A DNA stretch of 64,000 bases from Pantoea piersonii (GTDB lineage Bacteria > Pseudomonadota > Gammaproteobacteria > Enterobacterales > Enterobacteriaceae): contig NZ_RARB01000010.1 of the NCBI RefSeq assembly GCF_003612015.1, forward strand, positions 39,221 to 103,220. Reading direction: 5' to 3'. The translations under genes were made by a program, and so were the position numbers. The notes under the pieces are model-generated. The model worked only from the letters and a program-made list of their open reading frames with translations. It had not been told where the DNA came from and searched no databases. Positions 9,877 to 18,845 of this stretch are shown one piece after another (within the stretch, counting starts at the first letter, position 1; each line of letters opens with the position of its first letter).

Positions 9877-11073
9877 ATGCTTAAGGTATTTATCCTGTTC
9901 GTCCTGCTTATCGCCGGCATTGTGGTAGGCCCGATGATTGCCGGTCATCAGGGCTATGTGCTGATTCAGACCGATAACTGGAATGTAGAAACCAGCGTAA
10001 CCGGACTGGTGATCATTCTGATCATCAGCCTGCTGATTATTCTGGGTGTTGAATGGCTGCTGCGTCGTCTGTTTCGCACCGGCGCACGCACCCGAGGCTG
10101 GTTTACCGGTCGCAAACGCCGTCGTGCGCAGCGCCATACACAGACCGCGCTGATGAAGCTGGCCGAAGGCGATCACCGTCAGGTTGAAAAGCTGCTCTCT
10201 AAAGATGCCGATCACGCTGACGTGCCGGTAGCCAACTACCTGCTGGCGGCTGAAGCGGCGCAGCAGCGCGGCGATGAAATCCGCGCCAACCAGCATCTTG
10301 AGCGGGCCGCTGAACTGTCGGACAACGATGTTATTCCGGTCGAAATCACCCGCGCGCGCATTCTGCTGGCGCGTAACGAAGATCACGCTGCGCGTCATGC
10401 CATCGATCGACTGCTTGAAGTCGCGCCGCGCCATCCGGAAGTTCTGCGTCTGGCGGAGCAGGCTTACGTGCGCACCGGCGCATGGAGCTCGCTGATTGAG
10501 ATTCTGCCTGCGATGGAGAAATCGCAGGTTGGAGATGAGCAGCATCGCGCCGACCTGCAGCAGCAGGCGTGGCTGGGTCTGATGAATCAGGCGATGGCCG
10601 ATCAGGGCAGCGACGGCCTGAAGCGCTGGTGGTCAAATCTGAGCCGTAAAACACGTCAGCAAACGGCGCTGCAGGTGGCGATGGCTGACCATTTGATTGA
10701 GTGCGACGATCATCAGACCGCGCAGGATATCGTGCTGGACGGCCTGAAGCGACACTACGACGATCGTCTGGTGCTGCTGATGCCGCGCATCAAAAGCAGC
10801 AATCCGGAAGCGCTGGAGAAAGCGCTGCGCCAGCAGATTAAGCAGCATGGCGCGACGCCGCTGCTGCACAGCACGCTGGGGCAGTTGCTGATGCGCCATG
10901 GCGAATGGCAGCAGGCCGTTGACGCGTTCCAGCAGGCGCTGGCACAGCGTCCCGACGCGTTTGACTACGCGTGGCTGGCGGACGCCTACGACCGTATGCA
11001 TCGCCCGGAAGAAGCAGCGAAAATGCGCCGTGAAGGCTTACTGCTGACGCTGAAAAACAACCCTAATGCTTAA
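9877..11073 (+). CDS. hemY: HemY, TPR-type inner-membrane protein of the hem operon
   Basis: 398 residues. Two N-terminal membrane segments (about residues 3-23 and 43-62) precede an Arg-rich cytoplasmic turn and a long alpha-helical region with TPR-like repeats; the clearest is near the C-terminus (QAVDAFQQALAQRPDAFDYAWLADAYDRM). It is proposed to assist a late or assembly step of heme metabolism, but its activity is not established. It is distinct from the Gram-positive protoporphyrinogen oxidase of the same name. It starts four bases after hemX and ends the operon before a strong terminator. Confidence 0.93.
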   Translation: MLKVFILFVLLIAGIVVGPMIAGHQGYVLIQTDNWNVETSVTGLVIILIISLLIILGVEWLLRRLFRTGARTRGWFTGRKRRRAQRHTQTALMKLAEGDHRQVEKLLSKDADHADVPVANYLLAAEAAQQRGDEIRANQHLERAAELSDNDVIPVEITRARILLARNEDHAARHAIDRLLEVAPRHPEVLRLAEQAYVRTGAWSSLIEILPAMEKSQVGDEQHRADLQQQAWLGLMNQAMADQGSDGLKRWWSNLSRKTRQQTALQVAMADHLIECDDHQTAQDIVLDGLKRHYDDRLVLLMPRIKSSNPEALEKALRQQIKQHGATPLLHSTLGQLLMRHGEWQQAVDAFQQALAQRPDAFDYAWLADAYDRMHRPEEAAKMRREGLLLTLKNNPNA

Positions 11074-11093
11074 TGTTGTTGTTACTTGTTTAC

Positions 11094-11117
11094 GCCGGGC
11101 TTGCCCGGCTTTTTTTT
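11094..11117 (+). terminator. Rho-independent terminator of hemCDXY
   Basis: A perfect seven-base-pair GCCGGGC / GCCCGGC stem with a two-base loop is followed by eight T residues, 20 bases after the hemY stop. Confidence 0.9.
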
Positions 11118-11132
11118 GCCCTTTATCCGTAC

Positions 11133-11332
11133 CAAAAAAAACACCTGCCAGAGGCAGGTGTAAAATCAGGTCGGTAAGACAACCTTGAGGTATCCGACTC
11201 AACGGTATGTCTGTTGACCCTGCAAGGCGTAAGCGATGCAGGCAGGCAGACAACGGATACCCAAAAGTGGCTCTGCGTCATTCCCAGGTTTATGCAGCAT
11301 CAGCAGACATAAGAGGTGGAATGAGCATCTAC
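11133..11332 (-). ncRNA. glmZ: Small regulatory RNA GlmZ
   Basis: The minus strand from 11332 begins GTAGATGCTCATTCCACCTC and continues with blocks shared with E. coli GlmZ, including GGAATGACGCAGAGCC and TTGTC-TAC-GACCTG. It ends in a nine-base-pair hairpin (11141-11161) with a U-run. The length, about 200 nt, and the position beside hemY match E. coli. GlmZ base-pairs with the glmS leader, with Hfq, to activate glucosamine-6-phosphate synthase; it is inactivated by RapZ and RNase E and protected by the decoy GlmY. The glmS-pairing segment lies around 11170-11190. End positions are inferred from the alignment. Confidence 0.9.
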
Positions 11333-11344
11333 GCGATAATTATT

Positions 11345-11361
11345 GCACAGCGCGTGCCAGG
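11345..11361 (-). promoter_or_regulatory. Sigma54 (-24/-12) promoter of glmZ
   Basis: On the minus strand CCTGGCACGCGCTGTGCAAT carries the GG and GC dinucleotides of a sigma54 promoter with the required ten-base separation. The GC lies about 12 bases before the predicted GlmZ 5' end. Sigma54 control of glmZ is known in some enterobacteria; here it is inferred from the sequence. Confidence 0.8.
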
Positions 11362-11388
11362 TTGCAGAAGATAAAATAAAAGCTTTAA

Positions 11389-11401
11389 TTTCAACGCATT
11401 G
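11389..11401. promoter_or_regulatory. Candidate IHF site in the glmZ control region
   Basis: TTTCAACGCATTG differs from the IHF consensus WATCAA-N4-TTR at one position. It lies between the sigma54 promoter and the GlrR-type boxes, where DNA bending would bring the activator to the promoter. Confidence 0.5.
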
Positions 11402-11433
11402 AATTTTACCGCTCAGACAAAAAAGGCGCAGGT

Positions 11434-11451
11434 TGTCTGTGCCAGACGACA
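11434..11451. promoter_or_regulatory. GlrR-type activator box 1 upstream of glmZ
   Basis: TGTC-N10-GACA, an exact match to the motif described for the GlrR (QseF) response regulator upstream of glmY/glmZ. It lies about 75 bases upstream of the -24 element. Confidence 0.7.
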
Positions 11452-11465
11452 AACAGCCTGGACGC

Positions 11466-11483
11466 TGTCTCCTTTTTGAGACG
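11466..11483. promoter_or_regulatory. GlrR-type activator box 2 upstream of glmZ
   Basis: TGTC-N10-GACG, one mismatch to TGTC-N10-GACA, 32 bases from box 1 (about three helical turns). Confidence 0.6.
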
Positions 11484-11528
11484 ATGAAGCGCATTTATTT
11501 TTAATATCTGTTAAATCAATAAATTAGT

Positions 11529-11546
11529 AGTCTCCAGAAAGAGACA
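11529..11546. promoter_or_regulatory. GlrR-type activator box 3 upstream of glmZ
   Basis: AGTC-N10-GACA, one mismatch to the motif and 63 bases from box 2 (about six helical turns). Together with boxes 1 and 2 it gives the three-site arrangement known from sigma54-driven glmY/glmZ genes. Confidence 0.55.
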
Positions 11547-11596
11547 ATGAGTCTGTTTCTGTCACAGAGGGCAATCTGCTTATCCTCTTTTCTACA

Positions 11597-11757
11597 GACG
11601 AAAAAAAACCTGCTTTTTCAAGCAGGTTTATAAAATGGTCGGCGAGAGAGGATAACGCTTATCTGCGATAAGCGCCCTTCGGGCCGTTGCTGCGCAACGT
11701 TGTCTCGCTACGCTCGGCGCAAACCTCCTTCGGAGGTTCTCATCCTCTTTTTCTACA
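11597..11757 (-). repeat. tRNA-Pro-derived tandem repeat, distal copy
   Basis: A 161-base unit in near-identical tandem with the next entry. In transcript orientation (minus strand) it holds a GAACCTCC/GGAGGTT hairpin, CGAGCGTAGCGAG and CCCGAAGGG elements, an exact copy of the last 18 bases of tRNA-Pro including CCA (11636-11653), and a full rho-independent terminator (about 11598-11629). The plan resembles the tyrT repeats of E. coli that yield RtT RNA. A stable RNA released during tRNA processing is possible but not shown. Confidence 0.8.
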
Positions 11758-11917
11758 GACGAAAAAAAACCTGCTTTTTCAAGCAGGTTTATAAAATGGT
11801 CGGCGAGAGAGGATGACGCTTATCTTCGTTAAGCGCCCTTCGGGCCGTTGCTGCGCAACGTTGTCTCGCTACGCTCGGCGCAAACCTCCTTCGGAGGTTC
11901 TCATCCTCTTTTCTACA
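11758..11917 (-). repeat. tRNA-Pro-derived tandem repeat, proximal copy
   Basis: A 160-base unit almost identical to the distal copy, with the 18-base tRNA-Pro 3' end at 11797-11814 and a terminator hairpin at 11761-11790. Spacing between successive tRNA 3' ends (11636, 11797, 11957) is 161 and 160 bases. The array therefore looks like repeated duplication of the tRNA tail plus terminator downstream of proM. No protein is encoded. Confidence 0.8.
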
Positions 11918-11919
11918 GA

Positions 11920-11950
11920 CGAAAAAAAACCTGCTTTTTCAAGCAGGTTT
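11920..11950 (-). terminator. First terminator after the tRNA operon
   Basis: An AAACCTGCTT / AAGCAGGTTT stem with a TTTC loop is followed on the minus strand by eight T residues, just after the proM 3' end. The same hairpin recurs in both downstream repeats. Confidence 0.88.
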
Positions 11951-11956
11951 ATAAAA

Positions 11957-12033
11957 TGGTCGGCGAGAGAGGATTCGAACCTCCGACCCACTGGTCCCAA
12001 ACCAGTTGCGCTACCAAGCTGCGCTACTCGCCG
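11957..12033 (-). tRNA. proM: tRNA-Pro (UGG)
   Basis: 77 bases with encoded CCA. Acceptor CGGCGAG/CTCGCCG, anticodon loop TTTGGGA giving anticodon TGG, T-loop GGTTCGAATCC. It is the last gene of the four-tRNA operon argX-hisR-leuT-proM, as in E. coli. Confidence 0.97.
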
Positions 12034-12058
12034 ATAATTTTTATTGTTTTGTTTTGCC

Positions 12059-12145
12059 TGGTGCGAAGAGAGGGACTTGAACCCTCACGTCCGTTAAGAC
12101 ACTAACACCTGAAGCTAGCGCGTCTACCAATTCCGCCACCTTCGC
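12059..12145 (-). tRNA. leuT: tRNA-Leu (CAG)
   Basis: 87 bases, class II tRNA with a long variable arm. Acceptor GCGAAGG, anticodon region CTTCAGGT (CAG), GGTTCAAGTCC T-arm, encoded CCA. Third gene of the operon. Confidence 0.97.
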
Positions 12146-12161
12146 GTATCCCAGCAAAATC

Positions 12162-12238
12162 TGGGGTGGCTAATGGGACTCGAACCCACGACAACTGGAA
12201 TCACAATCCAGGGCTCTACCAACTGAGCTATAGCCACC
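12162..12238 (-). tRNA. hisR: tRNA-His (GUG)
   Basis: 77 bases, beginning with the extra encoded G of tRNA-His (GGTGGCTA). The anticodon loop ATTGTGATT gives GTG, and the 3' end is CCACCCCA. Second gene of the operon. Confidence 0.97.
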
Positions 12239-12331
12239 ACAATTCGTTATGTTGCAAGTCTCTGACCTACAGCATGTAACTCTTTACTAACGCGGTAATG
12301 TAACCACCGCAGCTCCTGCGCACAAACTAAA

Positions 12332-12408
<77 letters not shown>

Positions 12409-12429
12409 GTAGCGCCGTTGCGGATGGGC

Positions 12430-12458
12430 ATACTACGGACTTGGGGTGATGCTGTCCA
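12430..12458 (-). promoter_or_regulatory. Promoter of the argX-hisR-leuT-proM operon
   Basis: On the minus strand TGGACA (-35) is separated by 17 bases from TAGTAT (-10), followed by a GC-rich stretch (GCCCATCCGC). A GC-rich discriminator is typical of stable-RNA promoters under stringent (ppGpp) control. The start site is predicted about 15 bases before argX. Confidence 0.8.
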
Positions 12459-12567
12459 GTGCTTTTTTAATAAAAAAACGCGTTTGATTACGCTTTGTGC
12501 ATTTCGTCGAGTAATGCAGCACTCTGGCTATTTCCTCAGCGAAAAAACGCCGCAGTAATCAGTGATA

Positions 12568-13308
12568 TCAGAGATCGCCGCGCCAGTGATAGCGCAAATA
12601 TTTGATCAGTTTTAACTGGCGGCGCAGTCGGCTGGGCTGTCGAATCAGGCGATAGAGCCATTCCAGCCCCAGACGCTGCCAAATCTTCGGCGCGCGCTTT
12701 ATCTGTCCCGTAAAGACATCATAGGTTCCGCCGACGCCCATATAGAGTGCGTGCGGCCAGCGCGCGCGGCAATCGCGCATTAACAGCTCCTGACGCGGCG
12801 ATCCCAGCGCCACGGTGACGATACGTGCGCCGCTGGCGGCGATGCGGGTAAAAAGCGCATCACGATCGGCTGGCGCGAAGTAGCCGTTCTGCGCGCCGAC
12901 GATATTCAGGTTCCACTGGCGACGCAGCTTATTGCAGGTCTCATCCAGCACCGCCTGTCGCCCGCCAATCAAAAACACCGGCGTGCCCTGCCGTCCGGCG
13001 CGTTCCATCAAGGCCTCCCACAAATCCGCGCCCGCTATACGCTGCACCTCGGCATGGGGATATTTTTTACGGATGGAGCGCACGATACTGATGCCGTCGG
13101 GATATTTAAACTCCGCCTCCTGCAACAGCGCGCGCAGTTCATCATCCTGCTCCGCCGTCAGTATCTTTTCGGCATTAATCGCCACTAACGTTCCGCTGCG
13201 TACCGCCTCGTCCGGCAGCAGAAAATCCACAAACGCGGACATACTGTCGAAACCATACAGCGACACGCCGCGTATCTCATACTGCGGCGCTTCTGGTAAC
13301 CTTGTCAT
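12568..13308 (-). CDS. wecG: UDP-ManNAcA transferase WecG (lipid II synthesis of ECA)
   Basis: Adds N-acetyl-mannosaminuronic acid to GlcNAc-PP-undecaprenol, the second sugar of enterobacterial common antigen. 246 residues, WecG/TagA/CpsF family, equal to E. coli. Family motifs are visible: NAEKI near residue 45, [14 protein letters not shown] and [13 protein letters not shown]. It is the last gene of the wec operon; yifK, next in E. coli, is absent and the tRNA operon follows. Confidence 0.95.
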   Translation of the reverse strand: MTRLPEAPQYEIRGVSLYGFDSMSAFVDFLLPDEAVRSGTLVAINAEKILTAEQDDELRALLQEAEFKYPDGISIVRSIRKKYPHAEVQRIAGADLWEALMERAGRQGTPVFLIGGRQAVLDETCNKLRRQWNLNIVGAQNGYFAPADRDALFTRIAASGARIVTVALGSPRQELLMRDCRARWPHALYMGVGGTYDVFTGQIKRAPKIWQRLGLEWLYRLIRQPSRLRRQLKLIKYLRYHWRGDL

Positions 13309-13342
13309 GGTTGAGTTTTGTTTCCCTGTTATGCCAGAGGCG

Positions 13343-14686
13343 TTAAGTGGGGCTCTGTAAAACCTGGCCGCCGCGACGTCGAATCAGCCCGGCACGATCC
13401 AGCAGCCAGTAAAGCATCTTCGCCACGCCGAGGCAGGCCAGAAAAATTAAAGCGAAAAAGACCACGCGGGAGCCGAATGCATCCAGCCCCTCGCGCGCCA
13501 GCACAATCATATTGAACACCGCGCCAAAGCAAAAACTCTGCATGATCGCACCGCTGTAGCGGTTGCTGGCGTCGCGGCCGCGCAAATAAAGCGTATCGAA
13601 ACCCTTAATAATCAACCCGACCGCCACCGCGCCCGGCAGAATAAACCAGATGCCGCCCATTACCAGCAGCGAGCCCAGCAGCGTAGGCGAAATCGCCAGG
13701 CCTGAATGGTTGTTCAGTACTTCCCAGGTAAAATAGTTAGCACTGTTCAGCACCATCGACGGCCTGCCCGGCCACAGCCAGCCCGGAATATAGACATAGA
13801 AGTCGCGCCAGATGGGTGCCAGCCCCTGAAATTCTATTTTGGAATAATTTTCCAGCAGCAATGCCAGATTCTCCCACGGCGAAAACGTATCGCGTGTCAG
13901 GTAAAGAAACGTGTAAACCGCCTCTTCGCCGAGCACGTTAAGGTTATAGCGCCGCAGCGCCAGCCAGAACATGCCGCCTATCGCCAGGACGCCCGCCGCC
14001 GCCAGCATCCACAGGCTGATCCAGCCGCGCGTAATGCCGATAAACAAAAACAGGGCAAAAGCGATAATGATATTGGCGCGCGTACCGCCGACCAGCGCGT
14101 AGGTCAGCAGGCCGAACGCGACCGTAACCACCAGAAACAGCAGCCAGTTGCGCTGCGTAGGACGCAGAAAATAGAGGATCAGCATCGCCGGAATAAAGAA
14201 ATAGAAAAAGCGCTTCAGCGCCACGCCGGAGACTTCGCTGGAGAAAATCTGGTTATAGGCGGTCAGGCGGAACAGCAGAAAGCCGTTGTTCAGGAAAAAC
14301 ACCGTCACCGTGCCGATAGCGACCAGCGCCAGCAGCACGCAGGTCAGGTGCGTCTCGACGCGATTCATCTGCAGCCAGGGTCTGGCGCGCGGCACCGTCG
14401 CAGGCCGCAGCCGCACCTTATAGCTGACGTAATAAACGGCATAGAATGCCGTCGCCGACAGCAGCGCCTGCAACAGATACTCAGGCGGCACCACCTCAAC
14501 GTTAAAGCGGAACACCAGCAGGCTGGTCAGCGGGAAGCCGAAATAGAACGTCAGTAAAAACAACAGGGTAAAAAAGAGGTGAAAGTTAAAGCGTACACGC
14601 CTGAACTCCCGCCAGGTCAGGGTCAGGATAAAACCCAGCGACAGCAGATAAACCACCAGCAGACCGCTGAACTGCATCAGGTTCAT
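13343..14686 (-). CDS. wzyE: ECA polymerase WzyE
   Basis: An inner-membrane polymerase that joins trisaccharide repeat units of enterobacterial common antigen at the periplasmic face. 447 residues (E. coli 450), strongly hydrophobic with about ten membrane segments and the large periplasmic loop typical of Wzy proteins around residues 240-330. It overlaps wecF by four bases, and wecG starts 34 bases further on. Confidence 0.95.
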   Translation of the reverse strand: MNLMQFSGLLVVYLLSLGFILTLTWREFRRVRFNFHLFFTLLFLLTFYFGFPLTSLLVFRFNVEVVPPEYLLQALLSATAFYAVYYVSYKVRLRPATVPRARPWLQMNRVETHLTCVLLALVAIGTVTVFFLNNGFLLFRLTAYNQIFSSEVSGVALKRFFYFFIPAMLILYFLRPTQRNWLLFLVVTVAFGLLTYALVGGTRANIIIAFALFLFIGITRGWISLWMLAAAGVLAIGGMFWLALRRYNLNVLGEEAVYTFLYLTRDTFSPWENLALLLENYSKIEFQGLAPIWRDFYVYIPGWLWPGRPSMVLNSANYFTWEVLNNHSGLAISPTLLGSLLVMGGIWFILPGAVAVGLIIKGFDTLYLRGRDASNRYSGAIMQSFCFGAVFNMIVLAREGLDAFGSRVVFFALIFLACLGVAKMLYWLLDRAGLIRRRGGQVLQSPT

Positions 14687-15750
14687 GAGGACTCCCTTTC
14701 ACAATGGCGCAATGCCTCACGCCAGCCCGTCACATAGCCCGGCGCGAAAAAAGCGATGGCCTGTTTGTCGCAGCTTGCCAGCTGGCGGCGCGCTTCCGCC
14801 ACGCTCCCGCTGTCCAGCGCATCGCTGCTAAACAGCACCGGCAGCCCCTGCTCGCTGAGATCGCGCCAGAACGGGTTGCGTCGGTTAAGCACAAACGGCA
14901 CGTTGGCCTGAATCAGCAGGCAGAGCGTTCCTATACCCTGCTGCCGCTCGAACATAAAATAACCTAAATGACAGCGGGCGAGCAGCGCTAAATAGTCATC
15001 AAAGGCGAGATTGCTGCGCAGCAGCTCGACCTGGCCGTCAGGAAACAGCCTGTCTGCCGCTGTCGCTACCTCGTTGATGTAGGCTTCATTGTTCGGCGGA
15101 TAGCCCAGCGGCACGACGATGCGCACCTCTGTGCCAAACTGCTGGCGAATTGACGTTAAGCCTTCAATATGGCGATTGCTGGCGTCGCCGGAATTGCCCA
15201 GCAGAATGGTAAAACGCGATTCCGGCGCGCTTTGCGGCGCGGTGGAGGGCATTTTAGTTGGAAAATAGAGCCGCGCGGCAGGCACGCGGGGATGGCGCTG
15301 CTGGTAATAGTGTAAATCGCCAAGAGTGGCGAAAACCTGCGCCACGCGCCCCTGCGCGATACGTCGCAACAGATAAAAGAGGCGGAACTTCAGGCTACGC
15401 GACTCTTCGTAAAGGTCGGCGCCCCAGACGTGCCAGTAGAGCTGGCTGGAGCGGATCTTACCGCTCAGCAGCGCCAGCCAGATGCCCGGATTAAACTGCC
15501 CGTGGCAGAAAAAACGCTGTTCACGGTTTTTCGCCCGCGCCGTCAGCGCCTGCGCCAGCGCTTTCTTCGAACCAAAGGTCTCAATAGCAAGATTGCTGAA
15601 AGCGGCGAGCGAGGCGGGCTGCTGCGTCACCACCATAAAGTGGCGCGGCTGGTCGACAGGCAGCTCAACGCTTAACACATCGTTGAAAAAGCGCAGCACC
15701 GTTTGATTGTGATGAGGGATATCCGATCCCAGAACGTGTATTAACGTCAT
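14683..15750 (-). CDS. wecF: TDP-Fuc4NAc:lipid II transferase WecF
   Basis: Adds 4-acetamido-4,6-dideoxygalactose to lipid II to complete the ECA trisaccharide (lipid III). 355 residues, GT56 family; it starts [21 protein letters not shown] and shows [10 protein letters not shown] and the [10 protein letters not shown] segment typical of the family. It overlaps wzxE and wzyE. Its donor sugar is made from TDP-glucose by steps that include RffH and RffG, whose genes are missing from this cluster. Confidence 0.95.
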   Translation of the reverse strand: MTLIHVLGSDIPHHNQTVLRFFNDVLSVELPVDQPRHFMVVTQQPASLAAFSNLAIETFGSKKALAQALTARAKNREQRFFCHGQFNPGIWLALLSGKIRSSQLYWHVWGADLYEESRSLKFRLFYLLRRIAQGRVAQVFATLGDLHYYQQRHPRVPAARLYFPTKMPSTAPQSAPESRFTILLGNSGDASNRHIEGLTSIRQQFGTEVRIVVPLGYPPNNEAYINEVATAADRLFPDGQVELLRSNLAFDDYLALLARCHLGYFMFERQQGIGTLCLLIQANVPFVLNRRNPFWRDLSEQGLPVLFSSDALDSGSVAEARRQLASCDKQAIAFFAPGYVTGWREALRHCERESS

Positions 15751-16997
15751 TTTTTCCGGTAATAAACCATAAATGCGCCGCAGCAGAGCGCGAAATAACA
15801 GAGATAGGTCGCCATGTAGGCCTGCGCTGCGCCGGTCGCTCCCGACAGCGGGATCAGCCAGCGCGAGAAGAGCGTCAGCAGCACGAACTGGCTGATTTCG
15901 GCCAGAATATAAAAGCGCAGCGACGCCTTAGCAATCACCAGATAACCGAAAACGTAGGCGCCGACCTTAAACACATCGCCGCACAGCTGCCAGACAAAGA
16001 GATCGCGCATGGCGTGAAACGCCGGAGAAAAGAGCAGCCAGATCGCCAGATCGCGCAGCAGCCAGACGCAAAAGCCGACTGCCGCCACGGCAGGCAGAAC
16101 AAAGCGCAGCGCCCGCATGATTTCGCGCGCAATATCGCGCTTCTGCTCCAGGCGCGCCAGCGTCGGCAATAGCCAGACGCTGAAGGTGGCGGTAATGAAC
16201 TGCAGCCAGGCGTCCGAGATGCTGGTGACGCCCTGCCACAGACCGACCTGCGCCCAGCCGTTATGTTGCGCCAGCAGGTTACGCATCATGACCCAGGCTA
16301 CCGGCAGCGTTACCGAGGTAATCAGCGCCATCAGGGTAAACTTCGCCAGGCTGCGCGCAAAGTCTGGCTGCCACTGCGGCTTCAGCCAGCCGATCGGCAG
16401 CGGTACGCGTCGCTTTAGCAATGCGAATGCCGGTACCACAACCAGCGCAGGCACCAGCGCAAACCCTACCAGCGCGCCCGCATAGCCACCAACCCACCAG
16501 CACAGCACGTAGGCCGCGACCCCGATTAGACTGCCGATGATCAGCACCAGCGCGTTGCCGCGCGCGTCGCGATAGCCTTTCAGCAGCGCCAGCGCCAGGT
16601 TAGCCCAGGCGATGCCGAACTGCAGGAAGGCGACAATACGCACCACATTCTCGAAGCGCGTGTGGCCGAACAGCGCCTGGCTGATCGGCGCGGCCGCCAG
16701 CAGAAAAACCAGCGCCAGCAGCGTGGAAAAGCCCAGCACCATCGCGGATGCGGTACCCAGCAGCGCGCGTAGCGGCTCCGGCTGATGCTGATACTTCGCC
16801 ACAAAGGTAGTGACGCCATTAAAGATGCCTGCGCCCGCCAGCACGCCCAGAACGGTGATCAGCTGGCGAAAGTTACCCGCCTGCCCGACGCCTTCCGGGC
16901 CGAAACTCACCGCCAGTAGTTTCACCACCAGCAGCCCGGCAGCGATTTTCACCAGCGTGGACGACGCCGTCCACACCGACGCTCTGGCCAGCGACAT
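15747..16997 (-). CDS. wzxE: ECA lipid III flippase WzxE
   Basis: Translocates the undecaprenyl-linked ECA trisaccharide across the inner membrane. 416 residues, identical in length to E. coli WzxE, MOP/polysaccharide-transport superfamily, about twelve membrane helices. It starts [20 protein letters not shown]. The stop overlaps the wecF start and its start abuts the wecE stop, so it is co-translated with its neighbours. Confidence 0.95.
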   Translation of the reverse strand: MSLARASVWTASSTLVKIAAGLLVVKLLAVSFGPEGVGQAGNFRQLITVLGVLAGAGIFNGVTTFVAKYQHQPEPLRALLGTASAMVLGFSTLLALVFLLAAAPISQALFGHTRFENVVRIVAFLQFGIAWANLALALLKGYRDARGNALVLIIGSLIGVAAYVLCWWVGGYAGALVGFALVPALVVVPAFALLKRRVPLPIGWLKPQWQPDFARSLAKFTLMALITSVTLPVAWVMMRNLLAQHNGWAQVGLWQGVTSISDAWLQFITATFSVWLLPTLARLEQKRDIAREIMRALRFVLPAVAAVGFCVWLLRDLAIWLLFSPAFHAMRDLFVWQLCGDVFKVGAYVFGYLVIAKASLRFYILAEISQFVLLTLFSRWLIPLSGATGAAQAYMATYLCYFALCCGAFMVYYRKK

Positions 16998-18127
16998 CAG
17001 GCGAAGAAGCTCAGTAAGGAACTTATAACCGTATTCTGGTTATTGTCCGTGAGGTTATAAAACAGCGGCAGGCGCAGCAGCCGCTCGCTCTCGCGCGTAG
17101 TAAAAAGGTCCTCGCCATGAAAGCGGCCAAACTCTTCGCCGGCGGGCGAGCTGTGCAGCGGGATATAGTGAAAAACCGTCAGGATCTCCGCCTCTTTCAT
17201 CCAGCTAATCAGCGCCTGGCGATCGTCGCTGTCGCGCAGTTTGATATAGAACATATGCGCATTGTGTTCGCAGGCGGCAGGCAGCGTCGGCAGCTCGATG
17301 CGCCCTTTCGCCGCCAGCGGCTGCAGCGCGTCATAGTAGCGCTGCCACAGGCGCAAACGCTGCTGATTGACGCGCTCGGCCGCCTCCAGCTGCGCCCACA
17401 GGTAGGCCGCCTGTAGATCCGCCATCAGATAACTCGAGCCGATATCGCGCCAGGTATACTTATCTACCTGGCCACGGAAAAACTGGCTGCGGTTGGTGCC
17501 CTTCTCGCGAATCACTTCAGCACGCTCGATTAGCGCCGCATCGTTGATCAGCGTCGCGCCGCCTTCGCCGCCCGCGGTGTAGTTCTTGGTTTCATGGAAG
17601 CTGAAGCAGCCGATATGGCCGATAGTGCCCAGCGCGCGGCCCTTGTAGCGCGACATCACGCCCTGCGCCGCATCTTCGATCACCCAGAGCTTATATTGCG
17701 CCGCCAGCGCCATAATAGCGTCCATTTCGCAGGCCACGCCCGCATAGTGCACCGGCACGATGGCGCGCGTTTTCTCGGTGATCGCCGCTTCGATTTTGCT
17801 TTCGTCGATATTGAGCGTATCCGGACGAATATCCACGAAGACGATGGTCGCGCCGCGCAGTACAAAGGCGTTGGCGGTAGAGACAAAGGTATAGCTCGGC
17901 ATAATCACTTCATCGCCGGGCTGAAGATTAATCAGCAGCGCCGCCATCTCCAGCGACGCGGTGCATGACGGCGTCAGCAGCACTTTTTTGCTGCCGAAGC
18001 GCTGTTCCATCCACTGCTGACAGCGACGGGTAAAACCGCCGTCGCCGCACAGTTTGCCGCTGGCCATCGCCGACTGCATATATTCAAGCTCGCTACCCAC
18101 TATCGGCGGCGCGTTAAATGGGATCAT
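16997..18127 (-). CDS. wecE: TDP-4-keto-6-deoxyglucose transaminase WecE
   Basis: A PLP-dependent sugar aminotransferase that makes TDP-4-amino-4,6-dideoxygalactose for ECA. The start is at MIPFNAPPIVGSELEYMQ, giving 376 residues; the longer open frame upstream lies inside wecD and is not used. DegT/DnrJ/EryC1 family: substrate motif VIEDAAQG near residue 160 and the PLP lysine in SFHETKNYTAGGEGG. The start overlaps wecD by 14 bases. Confidence 0.96.
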   Translation of the reverse strand: MIPFNAPPIVGSELEYMQSAMASGKLCGDGGFTRRCQQWMEQRFGSKKVLLTPSCTASLEMAALLINLQPGDEVIMPSYTFVSTANAFVLRGATIVFVDIRPDTLNIDESKIEAAITEKTRAIVPVHYAGVACEMDAIMALAAQYKLWVIEDAAQGVMSRYKGRALGTIGHIGCFSFHETKNYTAGGEGGATLINDAALIERAEVIREKGTNRSQFFRGQVDKYTWRDIGSSYLMADLQAAYLWAQLEAAERVNQQRLRLWQRYYDALQPLAAKGRIELPTLPAACEHNAHMFYIKLRDSDDRQALISWMKEAEILTVFHYIPLHSSPAGEEFGRFHGEDLFTTRESERLLRLPLFYNLTDNNQNTVISSLLSFFA

Positions 18128-18821
18128 GATCTTTCCTGTAGAACCAGTAAGCGGTGCTTTCCAGCCGGGCACCGCTGCGTAAATAGAGTCGCATCGCCGA
18201 GAGGTTGCTGAGCTGCGTCGCAACGCGCAGACGGCTGAGCTGACGAACCCGTCCCCAGTCTGCGCCCGCCAGCAGCAAACGCTGCCCGATGCCGTTGCCC
18301 TGCGCATGGGGCAGGACGCCCAGCAGCCCGACGCGCGCGTCGCCTTCCGTCTCGCGCAGCGAAATAAAACCCTGCAGTGCGCCGGACTCATCGCTGGCGA
18401 TCAGGCACTGATGATCAAAAGTGCCGCGCACCGCGTTTTCAATCCACTGGGCGTAAAAGCGGGCGCTGGCGTCCGCATCGAACCAGGGCGCGCGAAAGCG
18501 GCTCTGCACGAAGATCTGCGCCGCCGCTGCGCGCAGCGCGTCGATTTGCGCTTCACGGGCGATGCGGATACCGCTCTGTCGTTCCGTGCGTTTAATATTA
18601 ATAGCCAGGTCTGCTTCGCCTTCCGCCAGCTGAAAACCCTGCTGGCAAACGGCGTCGATCGCCTCAAGACGGTCGGCAGGCACTTTGATTTGCCATAACC
18701 CGGCCGGATGGCGCAGCGCCTCGTCCAGCGACAGGTCTCCATCGAGATCGAGGCGCGCTGTCTCGCAGCCGAAAAAGGCGCTTTCCCACGCCAGAGGATT
18801 AATACTGACGCGGACGGGCAT
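18114..18821 (-). CDS. wecD: TDP-fucosamine acetyltransferase WecD
   Basis: Acetylates TDP-4-amino-dideoxygalactose from acetyl-CoA, giving the Fuc4NAc donor. 235 residues (E. coli 224). A GNAT domain occupies the C-terminal half, with the acetyl-CoA loop LLGVLPHAQGNGIGQRLL and the conserved stretch YAQWIENAVRGTFDHQCL. In E. coli rffG and rffH separate it from wecC; here only 24 bases do. Confidence 0.93.
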   Translation of the reverse strand: MPVRVSINPLAWESAFFGCETARLDLDGDLSLDEALRHPAGLWQIKVPADRLEAIDAVCQQGFQLAEGEADLAINIKRTERQSGIRIAREAQIDALRAAAAQIFVQSRFRAPWFDADASARFYAQWIENAVRGTFDHQCLIASDESGALQGFISLRETEGDARVGLLGVLPHAQGNGIGQRLLLAGADWGRVRQLSRLRVATQLSNLSAMRLYLRSGARLESTAYWFYRKDHDPI

Positions 18822-18845
18822 GTAGGAGATCCAGCAAACATTGTT

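Noticed and set aside
11597..11956. Possible CRISPR array
   Set aside because: The repeat period is 160 bases with no unique spacers; the repeated unit contains a tRNA 3' end and a terminator.
11813..12105. Short plus-strand frames across the tRNA cluster with phrases like GERGFEPPTHWSQT
   Set aside because: They are reverse translations of tRNA genes, a well-known annotation artefact.
18128..18391. 88-residue N-terminal extension of wecE
   Set aside because: It lies inside wecD in another frame, and the conserved WecE N-terminus begins at 18127.
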